Origin: Bacillota bacterium
Lineage (GTDB): Bacteria; Bacillota_A; Clostridia; DSM-8532
Direction of reading: 5' to 3'
DNA: 5,811 nucleotides
Assembly: GCA_023424865.1 (NCBI GenBank)
Contig: JAFADM010000209.1
Location: forward strand, 1 to 5,811
The notes under the pieces were generated by a model, which saw nothing but the letters and a program-made list of their open reading frames with translations, had not been told where the DNA came from and ran no database searches. A program made the translations under genes and the position numbers. Positions 1 to 5,667 of the stretch are shown in pieces (the first letter of the stretch is position 1; the number at the start of each line of letters is the position of its first letter).

Positions 1-84
1 AAAAAGAACGGTACGGCTTGTTACTTTTCCATCAAAGTAGATATTCGCTTTTTTCACAATTGTAACATTTTCAAATTTACTCAT
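1..84 (-). CDS. ppnP: Pyrimidine/purine nucleoside phosphorylase PpnP-like protein (DUF1255), 5' part only
   Basis: Only the first 28 codons lie in the window; the gene continues past the left edge. The ATG is at 84-82 and is preceded by an AAGGAGC-type ribosome binding site about 5 bases away. The visible residues end in [15 protein letters not shown]. This matches the N-terminal signature of the small cupin-fold PpnP/YaiE family, in which E. coli PpnP has the similar NEYFSGKVKS. Family members are about 95-105 residues long. They phosphorolyse purine and pyrimidine nucleosides to the free base and ribose 1-phosphate in the cytoplasm (established for E. coli PpnP). The match rests on one short motif, so the family call is good but enzyme activity is inferred. 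It is separated from the lipoprotein gene upstream by 195 bases and probably has its own promoter. Confidence 0.8.
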   Translation of the reverse strand, partial: MSKFENVTIVKKANIYFDGKVTSRTVLF

Positions 85-152
85 TTCCTGCTCCTTCTTA
101 AGCCAGCGCATTTACGAAAGCTCCAAATGTATTAAACTGTATTCATTTGATT

Positions 153-174
153 CGGAATTTTGAAAGAAATTCCG
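153..174. repeat. Perfect 8-bp inverted repeat upstream of ppnP, possible operator
   Basis: CGGAATTT (153-160) and AAATTCCG (167-174) are perfectly complementary around the 6-base spacer TGAAAG. The element lies about 70-90 bases upstream of the ppnP start. No T-run follows on either strand, so it does not look like a terminator. It could be a regulator binding site or an mRNA hairpin. Its role is unproven. Confidence 0.5.
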
Positions 175-251
175 GGTCAAAGCCGTGTATACTGAATTTT
201 GCTCTTGGTATAAATATACACTAACCTATAACCAAGTAATTTACAAGTATG

Positions 252-271
252 GGGAAGTTCCGCCCCTTCCC
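252..271 (-). terminator. Weak hairpin just after the lipoprotein gene
   Basis: GGGAAG and CTTCCC (252-257 and 266-271) can form a 6-bp stem with an 8-base loop, starting 9 bases past the lipoprotein stop codon. There is no run of T after the stem on the minus strand, only ATACTTG. It may be a 3'-end stabilising hairpin or a poor terminator. Placement is the main argument for it. Confidence 0.3.
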
Positions 272-279
272 AAACAGGG

Positions 280-1521
280 TTAGCGTAAATTAGGAGTTTC
301 AGGTTTATAGGCTTCACTTGCGGGACTGTCCTTTATGACCAGAATATACTGGTTCTTTTGAGCTTCCCCGTTTTCAACAAAAGGGCTTTCCTCCCTGTCC
401 AGCCGGTAAAGCATAACGTTTCCCGAAGCCTTTTCCGAGGCTTTGACCAGGGCTGTTCCGGCTTCCAATGAGGTCTCCTTGCTCTTGCCGCTCTGGGAGT
501 CCCGGTAGAAGCAATTAATATACGCTGTGGTGAGAACCGCTATTTTGCCTTTTCCTGTCTCCCATTCCCTGTTCAGGTATTGGGCCAGGGTATACTCCGG
601 GTCTTTTCCTTCATAAGTCAGTGCCGTATGGAAGGAGCCGAAAATACCCATGCCTTTTTCAACTCCATACTCTTCATACCGTGCTTTAAAATTGTCTATG
701 AGATAGTCCTCCCTCAGCGTATTGAACTGCTTGGATTCATAGCATTTAAGCCCCTGCTCAATGCTCTCTGCAGCCTTTTCGAAATTATCAAAGCTTTCAC
801 CAAGATAGCCTCGGAAAGCCTGCTCATTATCGGCAAAGCTTTTTAATAAGGTATCCAGCTTTACAGCAGGGTACTTGTTATTGTTTTTAAGGGGTTCAAA
901 GGTCTCAATGGCCTCGGCAATTTCCGAAGGAGCCTTAGTATCGGGCAAAAGCGTATAAAGATAATAACAGCCGGTGTCCGCCTGATGCTGAATATCCACT
1001 CCTGCAAATTTTATTTGTTCATCCTCGGGAAGCGTTAGATTGTATTCATAGACGCCTTTATAGAAATCGTAGCTGTCCTGGTTGTAGGAAAAAGTACCTG
1101 CCAGGCCTGACAGTATTTTGTCAATGTAAAGCGTATCCCCTGTTTCAAGATAGAGATTGGCAAGCTGAGCGTCACAATAGCCTGTCTCAATAAAAATGTA
1201 ACGAATGTTCTGAGTGCGGTTAAAATACTTAACCAGGTAAAGCTGTGCGTCAAGATTGTAGGCAATGGCGTGGCTCTCACCAATAAGGTAAAGGGAATAA
1301 GCGTCAAAGCCGGTATCCTTGCCCGCAAGGCTGTCGGTCCCGCCTGCCGTATCCAGCTCCATCCGGTTTTCGTCAAGATATTTCACAGCCCTGGCATCCT
1401 TGCCTCCGTTAATAAGAGGAAGAGTGGGATCCCAATCGGCAGAGCAGCCCCACAGAAGGAGAATTTGCGCCAGGACAAGAAGTCCGGCCAGTCCCTTTTT
1501 TATCTTTTTGTTCGCTTTCAC
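280..1521 (-). CDS. Predicted lipoprotein, erythromycin-esterase/ChaN-like superfamily
   Basis: The protein has 413 residues. I start it at the GTG at 1521 because AGGAGG (1533-1528) lies exactly 6 bases before it. The frame is open to an ATG at 1551, but that ATG has no ribosome binding site and would add a cysteine and three arginines before the signal peptide. From the GTG, residues 1-9 are Lys-rich, 10-24 are hydrophobic, and LLWGC puts the lipidated Cys at 26, so it should be anchored outside the membrane. The motifs LIGESHA (E82, H84), IFIETG (E112), FAGVDIQ (D176) and GSFHTA (H298), with a final strand YILVIKDSP, follow the order of conserved positions in Ere-type esterases and the related ChaN/Tiki fold. 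That suggests a metal-independent hydrolase or ligand-binding protein. Substrate is unknown, and macrolide esterase activity should not be assumed: Ere enzymes have ExxH where this has ExH, and they are cytoplasmic. It lies 88 bases downstream of the AraC gene on the same strand. Confidence 0.65.
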   Translation of the reverse strand: MKANKKIKKGLAGLLVLAQILLLWGCSADWDPTLPLINGGKDARAVKYLDENRMELDTAGGTDSLAGKDTGFDAYSLYLIGESHAIAYNLDAQLYLVKYFNRTQNIRYIFIETGYCDAQLANLYLETGDTLYIDKILSGLAGTFSYNQDSYDFYKGVYEYNLTLPEDEQIKFAGVDIQHQADTGCYYLYTLLPDTKAPSEIAEAIETFEPLKNNNKYPAVKLDTLLKSFADNEQAFRGYLGESFDNFEKAAESIEQGLKCYESKQFNTLREDYLIDNFKARYEEYGVEKGMGIFGSFHTALTYEGKDPEYTLAQYLNREWETGKGKIAVLTTAYINCFYRDSQSGKSKETSLEAGTALVKASEKASGNVMLYRLDREESPFVENGEAQKNQYILVIKDSPASEAYKPETPNLR

Positions 1522-1533
1522 GGTATACCTCCT
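1522..1533 (-). promoter_or_regulatory. Ribosome binding site that fixes a GTG start
   Basis: Read on the minus strand, AGGAGG is followed by TATACC and then GTG. This perfect Shine-Dalgarno core at 6-base spacing decides the lipoprotein start in favour of 1521 over the upstream in-frame ATG at 1551. Confidence 0.85.
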
Positions 1534-1609
1534 AAAGCACCGGACTCTCATTTATTTCAAGTCCTAAGCTTCCTTTGGGTATACGTGCCGAAATAAAAAA
1601 AGTATGACT

Positions 1610-2503
1610 CTATTCCTTCAAAAATCGCATTTGAAATTGCTTGGGCGATACCCCCTTATAAAGCCTGAACTGCCTTATAAAGTAACTGGAGGTGGAAAAG
1701 CCCACCGCAAGAGCGATTTCAGTTATATTCCCGTTGGATGTGCCTAAAAGCTTCTCCGCTTTCGAGATTCTTACGAAATTTAAATAATCCTTAAAGCTCT
1801 TTTTCATAATGCGCATAAAGGTACGGGAAAAGTAGCTGTAGCTCATATGGCATTTTTCAGCCATGGCCCTGGCTGTAATATCCTCCTGGTAATGAGTGTT
1901 GATATAGTCAAAGACATCACTGAGCCGCCGGGTCATTTCCGGACTGATGTCGGGATGGATATTGAGATCCTCGTTTTGGGCATTCCATTTACGAAGGATG
2001 AAAAGGAAGAGGTTAAAAATATTGGCCCGAATGGCAAGCTCATAGCCGTATTTCTTTTCAATACTTTCACGGTAAATGGCTTCAATAAGCCGCGGGATAA
2101 CGGTTTTTTCTATTTCTTCCTTCTTAAATATTTTTTGATGAACCGATTCCTTTAATATAAAGGGCATGACATATTTGATTTCAAAGAAAGACTGGGAGGT
2201 TGTATAAAGCATGTCCGGCTTGAATTTGAGAACCATATACTGGTTCAGCCCTTCCGAGAGGGCAATAATATTATGTATCTCATTGGAGTTAATGAGAACC
2301 ATGTCCCCTTCGCTGTAGTAATACTCCTTGTTGTTAAGCAAAATCCGGTATTTTCCCTTTAAAGCGTACAGGATTTCGATAAAGTCGTGGATATGGGCAG
2401 ATGCCGTGGTTTTGGCATCCCAGGCCTCCTGAATGTGCGCGCTGAATTGGAGGGGCATTTCCTTTAGTGAATGTTCCTTCTCAACATAGTAGACTTGATC
2501 CAT
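1610..2503 (-). CDS. AraC-family transcriptional regulator with N-terminal cupin domain
   Basis: The protein has 297 residues. The start chosen is the ATG at 2503, preceded by GGAGG (2514-2510) at 6-base spacing; the frame is open six codons further to a TTG at 2521, which has no such site. Residues about 15-90 form a cupin-type sensor domain: HIHDFIE (H37, H39, E43), then a Gly-Asp turn at 66-67 and H77, as in AraC sugar-responsive regulators. The C-terminal 100 residues carry the two helix-turn-helix units. The first is about 209-232, including DITARAMAEKCHMSYSYFSR. The second is about 259-282, with ITEIALAVGFSTSSYFIRQF, followed by the family's closing G-SPKQF. It is transcribed divergently from the two dehydrogenase genes, so it most likely activates them when it binds their substrate or a product. 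The ligand cannot be read from the sequence. Members of this class usually bind DNA as dimers at direct repeats, and a matching repeat is present in the adjacent intergenic region. Confidence 0.92.
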   Translation of the reverse strand: MDQVYYVEKEHSLKEMPLQFSAHIQEAWDAKTTASAHIHDFIEILYALKGKYRILLNNKEYYYSEGDMVLINSNEIHNIIALSEGLNQYMVLKFKPDMLYTTSQSFFEIKYVMPFILKESVHQKIFKKEEIEKTVIPRLIEAIYRESIEKKYGYELAIRANIFNLFLFILRKWNAQNEDLNIHPDISPEMTRRLSDVFDYINTHYQEDITARAMAEKCHMSYSYFSRTFMRIMKKSFKDYLNFVRISKAEKLLGTSNGNITEIALAVGFSTSSYFIRQFRLYKGVSPKQFQMRFLKE

Positions 2504-2525
2504 CTCAATCCTCCATGACAAAGAA

Positions 2526-2554
2526 TTGCTATATTTTCATGAATTCATTATATC
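2526..2554 (+). promoter_or_regulatory. Candidate promoter for the dehydrogenase operon
   Basis: TTGCTA (2526-2531) and TATATC (2549-2554) are separated by 17 bases. The -10 overlaps the -10 of the divergent AraC gene, so the two promoters would compete for polymerase. A second candidate is the extended -10 TGCTATATT at 2571-2579, which has no clear -35. I cannot tell which is used. Either gives a leader of roughly 95-120 bases. Confidence 0.4.
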
Positions 2555-2581
2555 CTGCACACTGTTCCTATGCTATATTTT
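2527..2581. repeat. Two 11-bp direct repeats in the divergent promoter region, candidate AraC operator
   Basis: TGCTATATTTT occurs perfectly at 2527-2537 and 2571-2581, 44 bases apart start to start, about four helical turns. The right copy overlaps the -35 region of the AraC promoter. The left copy overlaps the -35 of the proposed dehydrogenase promoter. A 10-bp palindrome ATGAATTCAT (2539-2548) sits between them. AraC-type regulators commonly bind direct repeats, so this is the best operator candidate here. The motif also resembles an extended -10 element, so a duplicated promoter is an alternative. Confidence 0.5.
2547..2552 (-). promoter_or_regulatory. -10 element for the AraC gene
   Basis: On the minus strand this reads TATAAT, a perfect -10 hexamer. 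It would start transcription near 2540, giving a leader of about 37 bases. The -35 position 17 bases upstream reads TAGCAT, a poor match. A perfect -10 with a poor -35 suggests dependence on an activator, possibly AraC itself. Confidence 0.55.
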
Positions 2582-2610
2582 TTTCGGATAAACCGGATTG
2601 AAAAGCGAAA

Positions 2611-2658
2611 ATGCCCATTCGGCTATCCTAAATAAGGGCATGCCTCAGGGATGCCTCA
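2611..2658 (+). repeat. Repeats in the leader of the dehydrogenase operon
   Basis: ATGCCC (2611-2616) and GGGCAT (2636-2641) form an inverted repeat. It is followed by two copies of ATGCCTCA (2640-2647 and 2651-2658), 11 bases apart, about one helical turn. They end just before the ribosome binding site of the first dehydrogenase. They could be an additional regulator site or leader structure; no function is known. Confidence 0.4.
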
Positions 2659-2680
2659 AAACAAAAAAGGGGAGAATAAA

Positions 2681-3763
2681 ATGAGCAAAACAGTGAAAGT
2701 CGGCATTATCGGATGCGGAGGAATCGCCAACGGGAAGCACATGCCCTCTTTGAGCAAGGTGCCCGAGGTTAAAATGGTAGCCTTTTGCGATATTATTGAG
2801 GAAAAGGCCGTTGCCGCAAAGGAAAAGTTCGGCACACCCGATGCCAAAGTCTATACCGATTACAAGGAGCTTTTAAAGGATGCCTCCATCGATGTGATTC
2901 ATGTATGCACACCCAACCGCTCCCATGCGCCTATCTCCATCGATTCCCTCTATGCCGGAAAGCATGTTATGTGTGAAAAGCCCATGGCAAAAACCGCCGC
3001 TGACGCAAGGCTCATGGTGGAGGCTGCAAAGAAATCCGGCAAGAAGCTTACCGTTGGCTATCAGCACCGTCATAAGCCTGAGGCCAATTACCTTAAAAGC
3101 GTTATTGACCGGGGCGATCTGGGTGAAATCTACTTTGCCAGAGCTTACGCCATCCGCAGAAGAGGCACTCCCAACTGGGGCGTTTTCTTAAATGAATTTG
3201 AACAGGGCGGCGGGCCCCTTATCGATATCGGTACCCATTCCCTGGACATTACCCTTTACCTTATGAATAATTACGAACCCAAAATGGTTGTGGGCACCAA
3301 ATACAAAAAGGTCAACAATCCGGAGTGCGGCAATCCCTGGGGCGGCTGGGCTCCCGGCGCAAACACCCTGGAGGATTCGGCCTTTGGCTTTATCGTCATG
3401 AAAAACGGCGCTACCATTATTCTTGAGTCCAGTTGGGCTTTAAACACTTGTGAGCCTATTCCTGAAGGCAGCACTGTTCTTTGCGGCACCGACGCAGGCG
3501 CTCAAATTAAAAAGGGTGTTACCATTAATAAAGCAGAATTTGACCGCCTTATTGAAATCAAGCCCGAACTGGGAAGCGGCGGCGTAGCCTTCTACGATGG
3601 CGCCTCCATGAGTCCTGCGGACCTTGAGGCAAGGCGCTGGATAGATGCGGTATTAAACGATTCTGAGCCTATTGTGAAGCCGGAGCAGGCCTGCGTGGTA
3701 TCGGAAATTCTGGAAGCTATTTATACCTCCGCTCAGACAGGCCAGCCCGTGTACTTCGATTGA
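2681..3763 (+). CDS. Gfo/Idh/MocA-family NAD(P)-dependent oxidoreductase
   Basis: The protein has 360 residues, a usual length for the family. The start is the ATG at 2681, because AAGGGGAG lies 6 bases before it; an in-frame ATG ten codons upstream has no such site. Residues 6-16, VGIIGCGGIA, form the glycine-rich Rossmann loop, and D37 ends strand two, which favours NAD over NADP. C-E-K-P (K100) is the family lysine motif. GGGPLIDIGTHSLD carries the Asp/His pair D182 and H186. Together these match the catalytic Lys-Asp-His of inositol dehydrogenase and glucose-fructose oxidoreductase. The C-terminal half is the usual alpha/beta substrate domain. The likely reaction is reversible oxidation of a secondary hydroxyl on a sugar, sugar acid, cyclitol or glycoside in the cytoplasm. 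The exact substrate is not evident. It is the first gene of a two-gene operon and lies divergent from an AraC regulator. Confidence 0.93.
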   Translation: MSKTVKVGIIGCGGIANGKHMPSLSKVPEVKMVAFCDIIEEKAVAAKEKFGTPDAKVYTDYKELLKDASIDVIHVCTPNRSHAPISIDSLYAGKHVMCEKPMAKTAADARLMVEAAKKSGKKLTVGYQHRHKPEANYLKSVIDRGDLGEIYFARAYAIRRRGTPNWGVFLNEFEQGGGPLIDIGTHSLDITLYLMNNYEPKMVVGTKYKKVNNPECGNPWGGWAPGANTLEDSAFGFIVMKNGATIILESSWALNTCEPIPEGSTVLCGTDAGAQIKKGVTINKAEFDRLIEIKPELGSGGVAFYDGASMSPADLEARRWIDAVLNDSEPIVKPEQACVVSEILEAIYTSAQTGQPVYFD

Positions 3764-3771
3764 TTAAATTC

Positions 3772-3787
3772 TATTTGAGTATTTGAG
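3772..3787 (+). repeat. Tandem 8-bp repeat between the two dehydrogenase genes
   Basis: TATTTGAG occurs twice back to back in the 40-base gap, just upstream of the ribosome binding site GAGGTG (3793-3798) of the second gene. It could be a replication-slippage duplication. No promoter or terminator is apparent in the gap, so the genes are probably co-transcribed. Confidence 0.6.
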
Positions 3788-3803
3788 TTAACGAGGTGAA
3801 ACC

Positions 3804-4766
3804 ATGAATGTTGCCATTATAAGCTTTTGGCATGTCCATGCCGAAGGCTATACCAAGGAAGTTATTGAGAAAACAAGCAGCCAGGTCACCGCTCTCTGGG
3901 ATGAGGATCCGGTGAGGGGAAAGAAATACGCCGGCCAATTCGGGGTAAAGTATTTTGCCGATTATGAGGAGCTTTTAAAGGATGCCTCCACTGAAGGGGT
4001 CGTGGTAAACACCGCCACCTCCGAGCATAAGGAGATTATCCTAAAGGCCATAAAAGCGGGTAAAAAGGTGTTCAGTGAAAAGGTACTGGCTCTCACTCTG
4101 ACCGACTGCCTGGAGATAAAGGAAGCCCTGGCAGAGAAAAACACGGACATCACCCTGTCCCTGGTGAAAAAGTGCGACAGCTCCTTCCTCTTTGCCAAGC
4201 AAATGGTGGAAAGCGGCGCATTGGGACGCATCACCTATACAAGAATGCGCAATGTCCATAACGGAAGCATCGGCAATTGGCTGCCCGCCCATTTTTACAA
4301 TCGGGAGCAATGCGGCGGCGGCGCCATGATTGATCTTGGCGCTCATCCCATGTATCTGTTAAACTGGCTCCTGGGCGATCCTAAGACGGTTCAGTCCACC
4401 TTTACCGACATTACGGGCCACGGTGTTGAGGACAACGCTGTTTCTGTCATTGAATTTGAAAACGGGGCTATCGGGGTATCGGAAACGGGCTTTGTTTCCC
4501 TTTACACCCCCACTACCCTGGAAATAAGCGGAACAAAGGGGACCCTTCTTGTTCGCGGACAGGTAAGCTATGCCACCCAGGAAACGGAAGGAAAATGGGT
4601 CACTCCCGAAAGCCTTCCTGAGCCTTCTCCCTCGCCTCTGAAGCAATGGGCCGACAATAACGGTGTCAGCGGCAGCGAATTCGGTATTGAAGCCTCCATT
4701 ACCCTTACAAGGCTTATGGAAGCCGCCTACAAATCCAGCCGGAGCGGCAAAAAGGAAGCCGTGTGA
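3804..4766 (+). CDS. Gfo/Idh/MocA-family oxidoreductase with atypical Rossmann loop
   Basis: The protein has 320 residues and starts at an ATG with GAGGTG 5 bases upstream. It is a diverged relative of the preceding enzyme. The cofactor loop region reads VAIISFWHVHAEGY (residues 3-16), so the normal GxGxxG glycines are missing and His residues stand in their place. D33/D35 follow strand two. S-E-K (K93) is kept, but the proline after the lysine is Val. GGGAMIDLGAHPMYLL gives D177 and H181, the expected catalytic pair. Firmicute members with an S-F-x-H-x-H-A loop are, to my recollection, a recurrent subgroup, so this is probably functional and not decayed. It is 40 residues shorter than its neighbour, mainly in the C-terminal domain. 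Co-transcription suggests the two act on successive steps of one sugar pathway or as an oxidation/reduction pair. Substrate is unknown. Confidence 0.88.
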   Translation: MNVAIISFWHVHAEGYTKEVIEKTSSQVTALWDEDPVRGKKYAGQFGVKYFADYEELLKDASTEGVVVNTATSEHKEIILKAIKAGKKVFSEKVLALTLTDCLEIKEALAEKNTDITLSLVKKCDSSFLFAKQMVESGALGRITYTRMRNVHNGSIGNWLPAHFYNREQCGGGAMIDLGAHPMYLLNWLLGDPKTVQSTFTDITGHGVEDNAVSVIEFENGAIGVSETGFVSLYTPTTLEISGTKGTLLVRGQVSYATQETEGKWVTPESLPEPSPSPLKQWADNNGVSGSEFGIEASITLTRLMEAAYKSSRSGKKEAV

Positions 4767-4852
4767 CATAAGCGGGGCTATGGCAGTACGACATAAGACA
4801 GTATAAGAAAACTCAATTGCTTACGGGCAGCTGCCAAGTGAAATGTCTAAAA

Positions 4853-4894
4853 CAAGCGTATCGTTGACAATGGCGATACGCTTGCTTTTTATTT
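4853..4894 (+). terminator. Rho-independent terminator of the dehydrogenase operon
   Basis: CAAGCGTATCG (4853-4863) and CGATACGCTTG (4874-4884) form a perfect 11-bp stem with a 10-base loop, followed by CTTTTTATTT. It lies about 85 bases after the stop codon of the second dehydrogenase. On the minus strand the stem is followed by TTTTAG, so weak termination in that direction is possible too. Confidence 0.9.
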
Positions 4895-4895
4895 G

Positions 4896-4922
4896 TAGCC
4901 ATTTGGTAAGCAAATCTGGCTA
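4896..4922. repeat. Bulged hairpin between two terminators
   Basis: TAGCCATTTG (4896-4905) pairs with CAAATCTGGCTA (4911-4922) if two bases are bulged, leaving a 5-base loop GTAAG. No T-run follows directly. It directly abuts the next hairpin, so the two may stack in RNA or be parts of one element. Confidence 0.5.
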
Positions 4923-4954
4923 AAAGCTCGGGGGCTTCGAGCCCCCGAGCTTTT
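4922..4954. terminator. Very strong GC-rich hairpin, probable bidirectional terminator
   Basis: The arms 4922-4936 and 4940-4954 are perfectly complementary over 15 bp, with a GC-rich core, A4 at the left foot, T4 at the right foot and a TCG loop. The layout A-run, stem, T-run is symmetric and would work on both strands. It ends 18 bases before the tetR-type -35 and so insulates that promoter from upstream readthrough. Confidence 0.75.
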
Positions 4955-4972
4955 GATTTGACAAAAAGGCAC

Positions 4973-5001
4973 TTGACCAAGGCATGGAAAGGTGGTATAT
5001 T
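4973..5001 (+). promoter_or_regulatory. Sigma-70-type promoter of the TetR gene
   Basis: TTGACC (4973-4978) and TATATT (4996-5001) are separated by exactly 17 bases. Transcription would begin near 5008, about 45 bases before the ATG. A second TTGACA at 4958-4963 has no partner -10. Confidence 0.75.
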
Positions 5002-5026
5002 CATTAAATAAATATTCAATGAATAT
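4997..5026. promoter_or_regulatory. Candidate TetR operator overlapping the promoter
   Basis: ATATTCAATGAATAT (5012-5026) is a perfect palindrome of two 7-bp arms around one A. A further copy of the half-site ATATTCA lies at 4997-5003, overlapping the -10. The outer arms ATATTCATT and AATGAATAT also form a 9-bp inverted repeat over 30 bases. Overlap with the -10 and start site is what autorepression by the adjacent TetR-family protein would need. Confidence 0.65.
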
Positions 5027-5052
5027 AATTTCATCAAATTAGGTGTGTAAAA

Positions 5053-5643
5053 ATGACCACAAGAAAAGAGCAAAAAGAACAACGACGGCAGGATATTCTA
5101 AAGGCTGGATTGAGTATCTTTATCCGTAAAGGGTATGAAGCAACAAAAATAGCTGATATTGCAGAAAAGACAGAAATGAGTGTTGGATTGCTGTATCATT
5201 ACTTTGGGTCAGTTGAGCTTTTACATGAGGAACTAATTAACATTGGACTGTCCGGTCGTACAGGGCAATATTTTCCTCAATACGACGACCCTCTCGATTA
5301 TTTTTTGAAAGCGGCAAAACACATCTTTAATATGGCAAAGGCCGACCACTATACCGCTGAATTATTTGTGCTGATGAACCAGGCGCAACGTAATCCCAAT
5401 CTATCCAATAACATAAAAGATAAACTCGAGCAAAACAATGTCATTGTGAAGTCAATTAACCTCATTGAGGAAGGTCAGCATCAAGGAAGCATCCGCAATG
5501 GAAATCCTATGGCTTTAGCATTGTCGTTCTGGCTCTCCATACAAGCGTATATGGAAATGATTGCTCTTAATCCTCATACGCCTTATCCGGAACCCCATTG
5601 GTTTGTTGATTTATTAAAGGTCGGTAATGACCGGCAAAACTAA
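5053..5643 (+). CDS. TetR-family transcriptional regulator
   Basis: The protein has 196 residues, normal for the family. The ATG at 5053 has AGGTG 7 bases upstream. Residues about 11-57 are the N-terminal DNA-binding domain. It begins with a Lys/Arg-rich lead-in and includes ILKAGLSIFIRKGYEATKI, then IAEKTEMSVGLLYHYFGSVE, which is the classic helix-turn-helix ending in the YHYF recognition motif. The remaining 140 residues are helical and variable, forming the ligand-binding and dimer domain, so the effector cannot be predicted. It most likely represses its own promoter and the downstream short-chain dehydrogenase until a small molecule binds. The gene is clearly more AT-rich than the dehydrogenases to its left, which may mean a different origin for this part. 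Confidence 0.92.
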   Translation: MTTRKEQKEQRRQDILKAGLSIFIRKGYEATKIADIAEKTEMSVGLLYHYFGSVELLHEELINIGLSGRTGQYFPQYDDPLDYFLKAAKHIFNMAKADHYTAELFVLMNQAQRNPNLSNNIKDKLEQNNVIVKSINLIEEGQHQGSIRNGNPMALALSFWLSIQAYMEMIALNPHTPYPEPHWFVDLLKVGNDRQN

Positions 5644-5667
5644 AAAACATTTCGGGGAGTGAACAAT

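Larger units (their letters stand above)
85..279. other. Intergenic region upstream of ppnP
   Basis: This 195-base AT-rich gap has no credible open reading frame. It should hold the ppnP promoter on the minus strand and the end of the lipoprotein transcript. Minus-strand promoter candidates are weak: TTGACC at 180-175 has no good -10 at the right distance, and TTCAAA followed 17 bases later by TACAGT is only a partial match. It also contains the perfect inverted repeat and the weak hairpin listed separately. Confidence 0.5.

Noticed and set aside
580..846. Plus-strand open frame inside the lipoprotein gene
   Set aside because: It is antisense to a gene with a good ribosome binding site and clear motifs, has no ribosome binding site of its own, and resembles no family I know.
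280..1521. Naming the lipoprotein a macrolide-resistance esterase (ere)
   Set aside because: The key motif is ExH and not ExxH, the protein is exported, and overall similarity cannot be measured here. Only superfamily membership is supported.
1551..1551. ATG at 1551 as start of the lipoprotein
   Set aside because: No ribosome binding site precedes it, and it adds ten residues before the signal peptide. The GTG at 1521 has AGGAGG at 6 bases.
1578..1584. GGTATAC repeated at 1522 and 1578 as a possible operator
   Set aside because: Seven bases repeated 56 apart in AT-rich DNA is weak, and one copy is part of the start-site spacer.
1270..1596. Plus-strand open frames over the lipoprotein 5' end
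   Set aside because: Overlapping frames opposite a signal peptide region often stay open by chance; no start signals or recognisable domains.
4041..4769. Minus-strand open frames opposite the second dehydrogenase
   Set aside because: They are shadows of a family-assigned gene, with no ribosome binding sites and no recognisable motifs.
4826..4835. Palindrome GGCAGCTGCC after the dehydrogenase operon
   Set aside because: A 10-base palindrome cannot form a useful hairpin without a loop, and no promoter lies next to it.
4813..5082. Minus-strand frame of 89 codons across the terminators and tetR promoter
   Set aside because: It runs through two terminator hairpins, a promoter and the tetR start. 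Its translation shows no family features.
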